Shown here one piece after another: positions 1 through 9,327 of a stretch of 54,189 nt of DNA. The DNA is from Dehalococcoidia bacterium. Its GTDB lineage: Bacteria; Chloroflexota; Dehalococcoidia; Tepidiformales; Tepidiformaceae. A model generated the notes under the pieces. It did no database searches and was not told where the DNA came from. It saw nothing but the letters and a program-made list of their open reading frames with translations. The position numbers and the translations under genes were made by a program. Each line of letters begins with the position of its first letter. The stretch's first letter is position 1. The DNA lies in NCBI GenBank assembly GCA_022826585.1, contig JAJDUR010000079.1, positions 1-54,189 of the forward strand, in the 5' to 3' direction.

Positions 1-195
1 ATCAGTGCCGAGATCGACACGGAAACCCGGGTCGGCCTGTCACTCGAAGCCCAGGGCATGCTCTTCGAGGATCTGCCAACGATCCCGGTTGGGCAGGGCC
101 CCCAGGTCATGCCCATCAGCAAGAAGCTGAGCGGGTACGGCGAGCACTGGAGCTACGGCATGCCCGCCCTGGAGAAGTCGTGGTTCAACGCGTAA
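1..195 (+). CDS. ABC transporter family-5 solute-binding protein, C-terminal fragment
   Basis: The window opens inside a reading frame that ends with TAA at 193-195. The last 64 residues end in ...YGEHWSYGMPALEKSWFNA, the kind of tail seen in periplasmic or lipoprotein peptide/nickel/opine-binding proteins (SBP family 5). The assignment rests mainly on context: two Dpp/Opp-type permeases follow in the same orientation, the usual order of such operons. A strong hairpin lies between this gene and the permeases. The start and signal peptide are outside the window, and the substrate cannot be deduced. Confidence 0.7.
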   Translation: MSAEIDTETRVGLSLEAQGMLFEDLPTIPVGQGPQVMPISKKLSGYGEHWSYGMPALEKSWFNA

Positions 196-222
196 GGAGC
201 GCAGCCAGCACCTAACAAGGCG

Positions 223-252
223 CCGGGCGCCGGGTTTCGGCTCGGCGCCCGG
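223..252 (+). terminator. Hairpin between binding-protein and permease genes
   Basis: A perfect 10-bp stem (CCGGGCGCCG at 223-232, CGGCGCCCGG at 243-252) with a 10-nt loop lies 28 nt after the binding-protein stop. Only a short T run (258-260) follows, so it may be a partial terminator or a 3' end stabiliser rather than a full stop. The same placement recurs at the second transporter locus. Confidence 0.6.
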
Positions 253-276
253 ACGCTTTCGGGGAGAAGGCCCAGA

Positions 277-1227
277 TTGCAGCGCTACATCGCCACCAGG
301 CTCGTGTACAGCATTCCCGTGCTGGTTATCGTGGCGACGCTGGTCTTTTTCTCCCTGCGGCTTGTGCCGGGCGATGTGCTCACCGCTCGGTTTGAGGACG
401 ACTCGCGCATCACGCCCGAAACCCTTGAGGCCATTCGGGACGAACTAGGCATCAACGAGCCAGCCTGGAAACAGTACTTTCCCTGGATGGGGGGCGTCAT
501 CCGGGGTGACTTTGGCGACTCCCTCCTGACGGGGAGGCCGGCCAGCGACGCGATTCTTCGGGGACTTCCGATCACTCTTGAGATCGCCCTGTGGTCGACC
601 CTCCTCTCAGTCCTTATCGGCGTGCCGGCTGGCATTATCTCTGCACTCTGGCGACACGGAGTCACGGACTACGTGGCTCGCCTCGTGGCAGTGCTCGGCC
701 AGTCCGTCCCGAATTTCGTTCTCGCCACACTGCTCGTGCTCCTGCCCGCGCTCTGGTGGGGGTGGTCCGCGCCCATTGGGTACGAGAGCATCGCTTCGGC
801 GCCCAAAGCGCACTTTCAGCAGCTGGGCCCGGCGGCGCTGGTGCTCGGTTTCTCCCTTTCCGCATCAATCATGCGAATGACGCGGAGCTCCCTGCTGGAG
901 GTTCTCAGCCAGGAGTACGTGCTGGTAGCGCGGAGCAAGGGCCTCGCCGAAGGAGCCGTCGTCTTCCGCCATGCACTGAAAAACGCCTTCATACCCGTGC
1001 TCACAACGGTCGGGAATCAGCTCGGGTTCCTGATCGGCGGGTCCGTAATTGTGGAGAGTGTCTTTGGACTGCCAGGACTTGGGCAGCTCGTGTTGCAATC
1101 CATCCAGGTCCGGGACTACACGCAGGTCCAGGGCGCCGTTGTTCTCATCGCCCTCGGGTATGTGCTCATCAACTTGATAATCGACCTGTCCTACGGCTGG
1201 TTCGATCCGCGAGTCCGGTATGAGTAG
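277..1227 (+). CDS. ABC transporter permease, DppB/OppB type
   Basis: Inner-membrane permease of a peptide/nickel-type ABC importer, 316 aa, normal length for the family. The N-terminus (MQRYIATRLVYSIPVL) is typical of DppB: a positive start, a first membrane helix, then the R-L-V-P-G-D motif and an extracytoplasmic domain, followed by about five more helices. The ATPase-coupling EAA loop is visible near residues 205-230 (EYVLVARSKGLAEGAV). The protein ends in the family's ...DPRVRYE. The start is TTG at 277, chosen because GGGGAGAAGG sits 6 nt upstream; no better in-frame start is near. It pairs with the permease 15 nt downstream. No ATPase gene is adjacent. Confidence 0.9.
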   Translation: MQRYIATRLVYSIPVLVIVATLVFFSLRLVPGDVLTARFEDDSRITPETLEAIRDELGINEPAWKQYFPWMGGVIRGDFGDSLLTGRPASDAILRGLPITLEIALWSTLLSVLIGVPAGIISALWRHGVTDYVARLVAVLGQSVPNFVLATLLVLLPALWWGWSAPIGYESIASAPKAHFQQLGPAALVLGFSLSASIMRMTRSSLLEVLSQEYVLVARSKGLAEGAVVFRHALKNAFIPVLTTVGNQLGFLIGGSVIVESVFGLPGLGQLVLQSIQVRDYTQVQGAVVLIALGYVLINLIIDLSYGWFDPRVRYE

Positions 1228-1242
1228 ACGAGAGGGCCTCTC

Positions 1243-2148
1243 ATGCTGAGTGAGCTGGAACTCGAACAGCAATTCGAGGAGCACGTAGCCGACCGCCCTT
1301 CGTCCGCCTTCACGCGGACTGTGCAGTTCTTCCGGAGCTGGGATGCTATCGGCCTGGTCTGCCTGGTCTTGATTGTCATACTCGTTGTGAGCGCTCTCAC
1401 GGCCCCCTGGATATCGCCCTACGACCCGCTCCAAATCGAATTTGGCGCGGAGCTCCAGTCTCCATCAATCGACCATCCCTTCGGGACCGACAACCTCGGG
1501 CGCGACGTGCTCAGTCGCGTTATCTTCGGCTCCCGCAGCGTCTTGCGCGTCGGCATCTCGGCCGTGTTTCTTGGCGTCATCATTGGGTCGCTGCTTGGCT
1601 TGCTCTCGGGATACCTTGGCGGGTACCTGGACCTCGTGCTCCAGCGGGTGATGGACGCCCTGATGGCATTCCCCACACTGATCCTGGCCCTGGTGGTTGT
1701 CAGCGTTCTGGGAACAAGTCCCATCAACACCATCATCGCGATCGCCACGATCCAGATTCCGCTCATCAACAGGATTGTCCGGGGATCCGTCGTGTCCACG
1801 CGGGAATACGCCTTTGTCGATGCGGCAGAGGTCATCGGGTGCAGCCCCTGGCGGATCATGGCGCGCCACATTACGCCGAACGTTGCAGCGCCGGTCATCG
1901 TCTTCGCCAGCCTGGCAATTGCGAACTCATTTATCATCGTCGCATCGCTGAGTTTCCTGGGCCTTGGAGCCCCTCCACCCACTCCCGACTGGGGCTCGAT
2001 GCTGGCTGGCGACGGACGCCGCTTCATGGAGAGGGCGCCGTGGATGGTGCTGTTCCCGGGAGTCGCGATCTCACTCGCAGTGTTCGCCGTCAACATCGTT
2101 GGGGATACGCTACGAGATGTCCTGGATCCACGGTTGCGCCACCGCTAA
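1243..2148 (+). CDS. ABC transporter permease, DppC/OppC type
   Basis: Second permease subunit, 301 aa. A cytoplasmic N-terminal segment of about 40 residues precedes the first helix. Then come the family motif HPFGTDNLGRDVLSRV (about residues 78-93), five further helices, an EAA-type loop (EYAFVDAAEVIGCSPWRIM) and the conserved end GDTLRDVLDPRLRHR. It would form the heterodimeric channel with the DppB-type protein encoded just upstream. After it the operon continues with a CoA-transferase rather than with the DppD/DppF ATPases, so the energy-supplying subunits must be encoded elsewhere. The substrate is unknown. Confidence 0.92.
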   Translation: MLSELELEQQFEEHVADRPSSAFTRTVQFFRSWDAIGLVCLVLIVILVVSALTAPWISPYDPLQIEFGAELQSPSIDHPFGTDNLGRDVLSRVIFGSRSVLRVGISAVFLGVIIGSLLGLLSGYLGGYLDLVLQRVMDALMAFPTLILALVVVSVLGTSPINTIIAIATIQIPLINRIVRGSVVSTREYAFVDAAEVIGCSPWRIMARHITPNVAAPVIVFASLAIANSFIIVASLSFLGLGAPPPTPDWGSMLAGDGRRFMERAPWMVLFPGVAISLAVFAVNIVGDTLRDVLDPRLRHR

Positions 2149-2223
2149 CGCTCAACGGCGTTGCCTGCCGTGAAGCCCTTGGGCGGCTTGCGCCCGGACG
2201 CCGGGCATTGAAAGGGGTCAGCA

Positions 2224-3438
2224 ATGGCTGATGTGCAGTCGGAGTCTTCGGGGCTCCCCCTGGAGGGCATCAAGGTGCTCGAGATCGCGAGCTGGATCGC
2301 GGCGCCCGCCTGCGGTCGCATCCTGAAGGAGTGGGGGGCGGAAGTCGTGAAGCTCGAGCCGGTGAACGGAGACGCGCTCCGCGGGATGGGCAATCCCGCA
2401 CGCGTTCCAGGGCTGAGCCCTCCGTTCGAGATCACCAACCCGGGAAAAAGGAGCGTCGCATTGAATCTGAGGGCCCCGGAGTCACTGCCGCTCCTACGTC
2501 GAATGGTAATGGCCAGCGACGTGGTGCTCACCAACCTGCGTCCAGCAGGTCGGTCCGCACTCGGGATCGAGTATTCGGACATCGCGGAGTACGCGCCGGG
2601 CGTGGTGTTTTGCGTGGTATCGGGCTATGGCTACGAGGGGCCGGCCGCCAACCTTCCCGGATTCGACGGCGCCGCCTACTGGGCCGCTTCCGGGATGGGC
2701 ATGGCCGTCAGCAGCGGTCTGGAGGAACCCGTAGCGCCGCGGCCGGCCGTTGGCGACCACGCAACGGCGATGTCCGCTGCCGCGGGAATCTGTGCGGCCC
2801 TGTTCGCCCGGACTCGGACAGGTCGTGGCCAATTGGTGCACACCTCACTCGTCGGAAACGGGACGTATCAACTCGGGTGGGACTACGCGAACCTCGCGTG
2901 GGTGGGTGAGGCCGCTCCGCCGCCTAGCCGCCGGAGCGCGACGAACCCGCTCAACAACTCCTACAGGTGTGCGGACGGCGAGTGGCTCGTGCTCGTCAAC
3001 CTGCAGTCCGATGTTGCATGGGGGCCCTTCTGCGAGGCTATGGGCCTCGATCGGTTGCTCGAGAACGACGCGTACGCGACAGCGCGCGGCAGGGCCATCC
3101 ACCGTGAGGAGCTGGTAGCGATCCTCGACGAAGCGTTTGCCGGCAAGACTCGCGCCGACATCGGGAGAGAGCTTGAAGAGCGTGATGTGATCTGGGCTCC
3201 CCTCCGGACTCTCGAAGAGGCGATCGAGGACGAGTCACTCGAGGGCGTGGGATTCGCCGACTCCCAGTCGGGCGACACGCCCAGGAGAATCCCGCCGTCT
3301 CCGGTCGACTTTGCGAGCGCCCCCCGGCTGGGCGGGGATGTTGCGGAGGTCGGCCAGCACACCGAAGAGCTCCTGCTCGAGCTGGGCCTGGACTGGTCGG
3401 AGATCGAGAGCGCCAAGTCGGCCGGAGCGATTATCTAG
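2224..3438 (+). CDS. CaiB/BaiF family (class III) CoA-transferase
   Basis: 404 aa, full length for a family III CoA-transferase, which moves CoA between carboxylic acids through an aspartyl-CoA intermediate. Family features seen: LPLEGIKVLEIASWIAAPACGRILKEWGAEVVKLEP at the N-terminus, NPGKRSVALNL near residue 75, and PAVGDHATAMSAAAG, in which Asp178 matches the usual catalytic aspartate. The motif ARTRTGRGQLVHTSL follows. An AAGGGG Shine-Dalgarno lies 6 nt before ATG 2224. It sits 75 nt after the permeases in the same orientation, so it may act on the transported acid. The actual CoA donor and acceptor cannot be told from sequence. Confidence 0.88.
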   Translation: MADVQSESSGLPLEGIKVLEIASWIAAPACGRILKEWGAEVVKLEPVNGDALRGMGNPARVPGLSPPFEITNPGKRSVALNLRAPESLPLLRRMVMASDVVLTNLRPAGRSALGIEYSDIAEYAPGVVFCVVSGYGYEGPAANLPGFDGAAYWAASGMGMAVSSGLEEPVAPRPAVGDHATAMSAAAGICAALFARTRTGRGQLVHTSLVGNGTYQLGWDYANLAWVGEAAPPPSRRSATNPLNNSYRCADGEWLVLVNLQSDVAWGPFCEAMGLDRLLENDAYATARGRAIHREELVAILDEAFAGKTRADIGRELEERDVIWAPLRTLEEAIEDESLEGVGFADSQSGDTPRRIPPSPVDFASAPRLGGDVAEVGQHTEELLLELGLDWSEIESAKSAGAII

Positions 3439-3552
3439 GCCCTCACGGCAGGCTCCGACCGGGTAGATCCGCGACGCCATCGGTTTCATGCAACGTTCAC
3501 CGGGCTGTCACGTCGCCGCAACACCCATCGCCCACCGTGGAGGCGAGGCGCG

Positions 3553-5082
3553 GTGTCGATGGCGAACAAGATCGAGGTACTGAAGCAGGCGAAGGACGGG
3601 CTCGACGTCTACCCCGACCTGCTTCGCTATGCGCGCGAAGGGAACGCCGCGATAGACCCCGACGACTTCGAACGCCTCAAGTGGTACGGGCTCTTCCACC
3701 GCAAGGCGACGCCGGGCTACTTCATGCTCCGGCTGCGGATTCCGAACGGGGTGCTCACGAGCGAGCAGGCAGCTGCGGTCGGCGAGATCGCGAATCGCTG
3801 CGGACGGGGCCAGGCGGACATCACCACCCGGCAGAACATCCAGCTGCGCTGGATCGAGATCGAGGACGTCCCCTGGATCTTCCAGCGCCTCTCCGCTGCC
3901 GGCCTCACCTCGCAGCAGAGCGGTATGGACAACGTTCGCAACGTGGTCGGCTGCCCCATTGCCGGCCTCGATCCCGAGGAGCTGATCGACAGCCGCACGC
4001 TCGCCGTGCGGCTCCAGCAGGCGATCATCGGGCACAAGGCCTTCAGCAATCTCCCGCGCAAGTTCAACCTGGCTATCACCGGCTGCCGGGACGACTGCAT
4101 CCACGCCCAGACGCACGATCTCTCCTTCGTTCCCGCGTTGGCCGGCGACGGTCAGACCGCCGGATTCAACGTGCTGGTGGGCGGGGCGATGGGTGGCCGC
4201 GAGCCCATGTACGCGCAGCCACTGGATGTCTTTGTCGAGCCAGGGGACGTGGTGCCGCTGGCGACAGCCATCCTCGAGGTCTTCCGCGACCACGGTCCTC
4301 GTGAGTCCCGGCGGGCCTCGCGCCTGAAGGTGCTCCTGAAGGAGTGGGGCATCGAGCGTTTTCGGGAGGTCGTCGAGGAACGCTTTGGGCGTCCGCTGGC
4401 GCAGGCGGGCGAGCCGGCGACCACGCGAGATGGCGGCGACCACATCGGCGTGACCGCGCAGAGGCAACCGGGCCGGCGCGTCGTCGGCTGCCTGGTTCCG
4501 GTCGGGAGGATCACGGGCGACCAGCTCATCGAGTTCGGTCGCCTGGCGCGTGTCCACGGCGAGGGGGAGCTGCGGCTGACGGTGCAGCAGAACGTGCTCA
4601 TTCCGCATGTGCGGGAGGCCCGCCTGGAGGCGCTGCTGGCGGAGCCGCTGCTCGAGACATTCAGCCCCGAACCGTCGCCCTGGATGCGGTCGGTCGTCAC
4701 CTGCACGGGCACGGAGTACTGCCACTTCAGCCTGATCGATACGAAGGGCGAAGCGCTCAAACTCGCTCGCGCCCTTGACGCGCGCTACGAGATCGATGCG
4801 CCCGTGCGGCTCCAGATGTCCGGCTGTCCACACGCGTGCGGACAGCACCGGGCCGGCGAAGTCGGCCTGCTGGGCAGCCGCGTCCGCAAGGGCGAGACGA
4901 TCGTGGACGCCGCGGACCTGTTCGTGGGCGGGAGGCTGGGCGAGGATGCCGCCCTCGGCGAGCGCATCACCACGGGGGTTCTCGTCGACGACCTGCCGGA
5001 GACCGTGGCCGGCGCCCTGCGGTCGCTACGCGGCAGCGAGGCCGTGCGCGTTCGCGAATCCGGCTCCGAGGCCGCGGGCTAG
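3553..5082 (+). CDS. nirA: Ferredoxin-type nitrite/sulfite reductase (siroheme, 4Fe-4S)
   Basis: 509 aa cytoplasmic enzyme reducing nitrite to ammonium (or sulfite to sulfide) with six electrons. Two half-domain repeats are visible, each with a T-V-Q/T-R-Q-N motif (DITTRQNIQLRW near 93; LRLTVQQNVLIPH near 343). The siroheme/4Fe-4S ligands are intact: Cys384-x5-Cys390 (CTGTEYC) and Cys425-x3-Cys429 (SGCPHACGQ). The start is GTG 3553 with GGAGG 9 nt upstream; ATG 3559 is an alternative. The next gene begins 6 nt after the stop and encodes a nitrate reductase, so nitrite is the more likely substrate than sulfite. Confidence 0.88.
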   Translation: MSMANKIEVLKQAKDGLDVYPDLLRYAREGNAAIDPDDFERLKWYGLFHRKATPGYFMLRLRIPNGVLTSEQAAAVGEIANRCGRGQADITTRQNIQLRWIEIEDVPWIFQRLSAAGLTSQQSGMDNVRNVVGCPIAGLDPEELIDSRTLAVRLQQAIIGHKAFSNLPRKFNLAITGCRDDCIHAQTHDLSFVPALAGDGQTAGFNVLVGGAMGGREPMYAQPLDVFVEPGDVVPLATAILEVFRDHGPRESRRASRLKVLLKEWGIERFREVVEERFGRPLAQAGEPATTRDGGDHIGVTAQRQPGRRVVGCLVPVGRITGDQLIEFGRLARVHGEGELRLTVQQNVLIPHVREARLEALLAEPLLETFSPEPSPWMRSVVTCTGTEYCHFSLIDTKGEALKLARALDARYEIDAPVRLQMSGCPHACGQHRAGEVGLLGSRVRKGETIVDAADLFVGGRLGEDAALGERITTGVLVDDLPETVAGALRSLRGSEAVRVRESGSEAAG

Positions 5083-5088
5083 CGGGCG

Positions 5089-7209
5089 GTGCCGGGAGAA
5101 CGTGGCGGCAAGGGCTGGCTCCGGTCCATCTGCTGCTACTGCGGCACGGGCTGCGGGATTCTGGCCCAGGCCCGCGATGGGGTGGTCACGAAGGTCAAGG
5201 GCGACCCGGACCACCCGGTGAACCGGGGTCGCCTCTGCGCGAAGGGCGCCCTGCTCCCCGCCATCTTCGAGTCAGAGGACCGCCTCCTGCGGCCGGCCAT
5301 CCGCGAGAGCAAGGGCGGCGCCCTCGCCCCAGCCTCCTGGGACGAGGCGATCGATCGTGTAGCCGGCGCCATCCGGTCGGCGGTGGAGCAGCACGGCCCT
5401 CACTCGGTCATGTTGTACGGCTCGGGGCAGTTCCACACGGAGGACTACTACCTCTTCGGCAAGCTCGCCAAGGGCTACATCGGGACCAACAACCAGGACA
5501 CGAACTCGCGCCTCTGCATGGCCAGCACGGTCGCCGCCTACAACCTCGCATTCGGCAGCGACTCGCCCCCGGCCTCCTTCGCGGACATCGAGCAGGCCAA
5601 CACGTTCCTCATCCTCGGGGCCAACATTGAGGCCTGCCACCCGATCCTGTTCGATCGCATCAAGGCGCGGAAGCGCCGTGGCGGCGATGACGTCAGGGTC
5701 ATCGTCGTGGACCCCCGTCGCACACGCACGGCGGAAATCGCCGACCTCTACCTGCCGGTCAAGCCGGGGACCGATGTCGCGCTCCTGCAATCCCTGCTCT
5801 TCGAGGTTCGGCTCGCGGGAGGCCTCGACGAAGCCTTCATCGCCGAGCACACGAACAGCTGGGACGAGGTGGCCGCTTCGCTCGCCGGGTGGTCCGCCGA
5901 GCGCGCTGCCGATCTCACCGGGCTGGCCGCGCAAGAGATCGTCGACGCCGCGCGGATCATCGCCTCGAACGGGCCCGTGCTCACGCTCTGGACCATGGGC
6001 GCGAGCCAGAGCACGTCAGGGGTCGACAAGAACCTCGCCCTGATCAACCTCTCGCTGGCGACGGGGAACATCGGCCGCCCCGGCGCCGGACCGTTCTCGC
6101 TCACGGGCCAGCCGAACGCGATGGGCGGTCGCGAGGCGGGCGGCCTCGCGCCTACCCTCCCCGGTCACCGCCTTGTCGCCGACGCTCAGGACCGAGCGGA
6201 CGTGGAGGCGGCCTGGGGGGTGGCCCCCGGGTCGATCGCCTCTCTTCCCGGGGTGACCGCCTCGGAGATGGTCGAGGCGCTGGAACGCGGTGAGTTGAAG
6301 GTCGTGTGGGTGGCCGCTACGAACCCCGTCGCCTCGCTTCCGAATAGCGAACGGGTACGCGCCGCCTTTGCGAAGGCCGAGCTGGTAGTCGTCCAGGACG
6401 CCTACCATCCAACGGAGACGGGCGAGCTGGCCGACGTCCTCCTGCCCGCAGCGCAGTGGTCCGAGCGCACCGGCACCATGACCAACAGCGAGCGCCGCAT
6501 CTGCCTCCTTGAGGCGGTCGGGGAAGCGCCCGGGGAGGCGCTTCCTGACTGGCAGATCATCAGCCGCGTGGCCGCCGCCCTCGGGTACGCCGAGGCGTTC
6601 TCGTACGGCGACGTCGAGGAGATCTTCGCCGAGTACCGGGAGTTCACACGGGGACAGGACCTCGACATCACGGGGGTCAGCTACGAGCTGCTGCGGGCCT
6701 CCTCGAGCGGCGTCCAGTGGCCCCTTCCCGAGGGAGGCCGCGAATTGCCCCGGCTCTTCGAGGGCGCGGCCTTCGCCACGCCGGATGGCCGCGCGCGCTT
6801 CCACGTGCCCACCTATCGGGAGCCCGACGACGCCCTGACCGAGGGCTATCCCCTCTCGCTCGTGACCGGGCGGGTGAAGGACCAGTGGCACACGATGACC
6901 CGCACGGGGAGCGTGCCCAAGCTCAACAAGAGTGAGGTTGAGCCCGTCGTTGAGATACATCCCGCGGATGCCCGCCCCCTGGGCATCCGCAACGGGCGGC
7001 CTCTGCGCGTCAGCTCACGGCGAGGCAGCTTCCAGGCCCGCGCGCGGGTCGACCGGACGGTGAGGCCGGGCACGGTCTGGGCGCCGTTCCACTGGGGCGC
7101 CCTGCACCACGTTGGAGGGCCCGTAAACGCCGTTACGAACGAGGCGTTCGACCCCCGTTCGAAGCAGCCGGAGCTGAAGTTCGCAGCCGTACGGGTGGAA
7201 CCGCTCTAG
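5089..7209 (+). CDS. narB: Assimilatory nitrate reductase catalytic subunit (Mo-bisMGD, 4Fe-4S)
   Basis: 706 aa molybdopterin oxidoreductase, the size of NarB/NasA enzymes. The N-terminal 4Fe-4S ligands are Cys15, Cys18, Cys22 and Cys50 (CCYCGTGC ... RLCAKG). The motif TNSRLCMAS places Cys143 where Nap/Nas-type enzymes ligate molybdenum. The C-terminal dinucleotide-binding domain is recognisable from GRVKDQWHTMTRTG to the end. No Tat signal is present, so the enzyme is cytoplasmic. The N-terminal FAD/NADH domain and the C-terminal 2Fe-2S domain found in some NasA proteins are absent, which suggests ferredoxin or flavodoxin as donor. GTG 5089 lies 6 nt after nirA. A cytoplasmic formate dehydrogenase is the main alternative; context argues against it. 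Confidence 0.85.
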   Translation: MPGERGGKGWLRSICCYCGTGCGILAQARDGVVTKVKGDPDHPVNRGRLCAKGALLPAIFESEDRLLRPAIRESKGGALAPASWDEAIDRVAGAIRSAVEQHGPHSVMLYGSGQFHTEDYYLFGKLAKGYIGTNNQDTNSRLCMASTVAAYNLAFGSDSPPASFADIEQANTFLILGANIEACHPILFDRIKARKRRGGDDVRVIVVDPRRTRTAEIADLYLPVKPGTDVALLQSLLFEVRLAGGLDEAFIAEHTNSWDEVAASLAGWSAERAADLTGLAAQEIVDAARIIASNGPVLTLWTMGASQSTSGVDKNLALINLSLATGNIGRPGAGPFSLTGQPNAMGGREAGGLAPTLPGHRLVADAQDRADVEAAWGVAPGSIASLPGVTASEMVEALERGELKVVWVAATNPVASLPNSERVRAAFAKAELVVVQDAYHPTETGELADVLLPAAQWSERTGTMTNSERRICLLEAVGEAPGEALPDWQIISRVAAALGYAEAFSYGDVEEIFAEYREFTRGQDLDITGVSYELLRASSSGVQWPLPEGGRELPRLFEGAAFATPDGRARFHVPTYREPDDALTEGYPLSLVTGRVKDQWHTMTRTGSVPKLNKSEVEPVVEIHPADARPLGIRNGRPLRVSSRRGSFQARARVDRTVRPGTVWAPFHWGALHHVGGPVNAVTNEAFDPRSKQPELKFAAVRVEPL

Positions 7210-7419
7210 GCGCCGCTCCCTCGCCGATCAACGCACGCGACCCGGCGGCCCATGCGTGGGGGCTGCACGGCGTCGCCGCGCGCCCCCACGAAACATGCCC
7301 GGCACGAAACGTGGCCGAAGCACGGTGTTCTCGCGGAGTTCACCTGCCTGCAAACAGCCTTAAACGCGGGGCTCCTACCGTTCTTTCAAGACCGACACGG
7401 GTTCAGCCGGAGGCCTCCA
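7210..7419 (+). promoter_or_regulatory. Leader between nitrate reductase and transporter with long hairpin
   Basis: This 210-nt gap can be read as open frame but shows no protein-like content. It holds an 8-bp perfect stem (GTGGGGGC at 7256-7263, GCCCCCAC at 7282-7289) with an 18-nt structured loop, a possible -10 box TACCGT at 7376-7381, and GGAGG at 7409-7413 serving the GTG start at 7420. The hairpin could be a terminator/antiterminator controlling the transporter. That role is inferred. Confidence 0.4.
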
Positions 7420-8802
7420 GTGGACACAGCCCAAATCCGGAACAAGGCGACCCGCATCGACTTGTTCAGCCTGAAGAGCATGCAGATGCGGACGTTCCAC
7501 ATGACGTGGGCGGCCTTCTTCCTCGCCTTCTTCGGCTGGTTCGGTATTGCGCCACTCATGGCGATCGTGCGCGAGGACCTCGACCTCTCGAAGGCCGAGG
7601 TCGGCAACACCATCATCGCTTCCGTCGCGATCACGATCATCGCCCGGCTGGTCATCGGCTACCTCAGCGACCGCTACGGCCCCCGACGCACCTACACGGG
7701 CCTCTTGATTCTCGGCTCCCTGCCCGTGATGGGCATCGGGCTCGCGCAGAGCTACGAGACCTTCCTGCTGTTCCGCCTCGGCATCGGCGTGATCGGCGCC
7801 TCCTTCGTCATCACGCAGTACCACACGTCCGTCATGTTCGGCCCCAATGTCGTCGGCACCGCCAATGCCACCACCGCTGGCTGGGGGAACCTTGGCGGCG
7901 GCGTCACGCAGATGGTGATGCCGCTCGTCTTGACGGTGGTCGTCGCCATGGGGGTGGGGGAAGCGCTGGGCTGGCGCGTGGCCATGATCGTGCCCGGCAT
8001 CGCGCTCTTCCTGACGGGTATCGCCTACTACCGCGTCACCCGGGACGCCCCCGATGGGGACTTCCGCGACCTGCGCGCCAGCGGAGTGCTGCCCCCGTCG
8101 GATGAGTCAAAGGGGTCGTTCTGGTCTGCGGCGCGAGACCACCGCGTCTGGGCGCTCTTCCTGATCTACGGCGCCTGCTTCGGCGTCGAGCTCACGATCA
8201 ACAACGTGGCCGCCCTCTACTTCCACGACCGCTTCGGCATGGGCGTGGGACTGGCCGGTGTCGTTGCGGGGCTCTTCGGACTGATGAACATCTTCGCCCG
8301 CACGACGGGGGGCTTCTTCGGAGACCGTGCCGGAATCCGATTCGGGTTGCGGGGCCGCGTGCTCTTCCTCGGCGGGGTCCTGTTGATGGAGGGCATCGCC
8401 CTGATGTTCTTCTCCCGCATGGACGCGCTCCTGCTGGCGATCCCCGCCATGCTCGTCTTCAGCGTCTTCGTGCAGATGTCGGAGGGGGCGACCTTCTCCG
8501 TGGTGCCGTTCATCAACCGCAAGGCACTCGGAACGGTTGCCGGAATCGTGGGCGCCGGGGGTAACGCGGGCGCGGTGGCGGCGGGCTTCCTCTTCCGCAT
8601 GGAGAGCCTCGCGTTCCAGGACGCCTTCCTCTACATGGGCGTGGCGGTCGTGGCAGCGTCGAGCCTGGTCCTGGTCGTGCGCTTCACCCCGAGGGTCGAG
8701 GCGCTGGAACGACGGCGGCTGCGCGAGGTGCTCGCGGCCAGAGCCGCCCCGAGGCTCGGCGAGCCCGAGGTGGTGGCGGAAGGCAGCGCCGGCGGCAAGT
8801 AG
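7420..8802 (+). CDS. narK: NarK-type nitrate/nitrite MFS transporter
   Basis: 460 aa, 12 predicted membrane helices, NNP family of the major facilitator superfamily. The two family nitrate-signature regions are visible: GWGNLGGGVTQ in helix 5 and GAGGNAGAVAAG in helix 11. The cytoplasmic loop motif GYLSDRYGPRRTY follows helix 2. The upstream open frame reaches ATG 7252, but the protein-like sequence begins at the GTG at 7420 (VDTAQIRNKATRIDLF), which has GGAGG 6 nt before it, so I use that start. It imports nitrate (or exports nitrite) for the two reductases encoded immediately upstream. The C-terminal tail is cytoplasmic and basic. Confidence 0.9.
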   Translation: MDTAQIRNKATRIDLFSLKSMQMRTFHMTWAAFFLAFFGWFGIAPLMAIVREDLDLSKAEVGNTIIASVAITIIARLVIGYLSDRYGPRRTYTGLLILGSLPVMGIGLAQSYETFLLFRLGIGVIGASFVITQYHTSVMFGPNVVGTANATTAGWGNLGGGVTQMVMPLVLTVVVAMGVGEALGWRVAMIVPGIALFLTGIAYYRVTRDAPDGDFRDLRASGVLPPSDESKGSFWSAARDHRVWALFLIYGACFGVELTINNVAALYFHDRFGMGVGLAGVVAGLFGLMNIFARTTGGFFGDRAGIRFGLRGRVLFLGGVLLMEGIALMFFSRMDALLLAIPAMLVFSVFVQMSEGATFSVVPFINRKALGTVAGIVGAGGNAGAVAAGFLFRMESLAFQDAFLYMGVAVVAASSLVLVVRFTPRVEALERRRLREVLAARAAPRLGEPEVVAEGSAGGK

Positions 8803-8888
8803 GCACGGCCGGGGCGCTCAGGGTCGCGCGATGTGTTCGGCGGCTACGGGGCGACCTCCCGGCGGAAGGTGCGCAGGACCGTTGCCCC

Positions 8889-9320
8889 TCAACGCAGGAC
8901 CGCCTCGATCTGCGCGATGTGGTCCTCGCGATGACGCCAGCGCTCGACCGCAAACTCCACCCCCTGCTCGAACAGCTCCGCTCGCTGCGCCGCTGTCAGG
9001 CCCGCGACCGTGGCGTCGACCAGCTCGGCCGCACGCACGGCCTCCGAGCCGGCCCGGGAAGCGTGCAGGAGAGGCGCCACCGCTTCGAGCGTGTCGTTGA
9101 CTGCCTTGTCTTCCGGGGGAAAGCCATCCCCACGGGCGTAGCTCAGCAGCGCGAAGTGCTGGCGTGCGTCCCAGAACGCCAGGTGTGCGAGTGCAAACGC
9201 CACCGTCCAGCCGCCGCCGAGGGACCGTTCCAGGTCCGCCTCGGTGAGCCGTTCCACCAGGCCGCCCAGGCGGTTGGTGGCCTCCGCGTTTCGCTGCAGA
9301 TGGGCGCCTTCCGCACTCAT
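8889..9320 (-). CDS. DinB-like four-helix-bundle protein
   Basis: 143 aa, all-helical, with the DinB/maleylpyruvate-isomerase-like layout: an N-terminal helix, then GGGWTVAFALAHLAFWDARQHFALL (about 35-59), where the histidine and downstream acidic residues resemble the metal site of the superfamily, and a late HREDHIAQIEAV motif near the C-terminus supplying further histidines. Members are often metal-dependent thiol transferases or of unknown function; the substrate here is unknown. It lies 7 nt downstream of the HExxH gene on the same strand. A TAGAGT box 9 nt before the ATG may also drive it separately. Confidence 0.7.
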   Translation of the reverse strand: MSAEGAHLQRNAEATNRLGGLVERLTEADLERSLGGGWTVAFALAHLAFWDARQHFALLSYARGDGFPPEDKAVNDTLEAVAPLLHASRAGSEAVRAAELVDATVAGLTAAQRAELFEQGVEFAVERWRHREDHIAQIEAVLR

Positions 9321-9327
9321 GCGGCGC

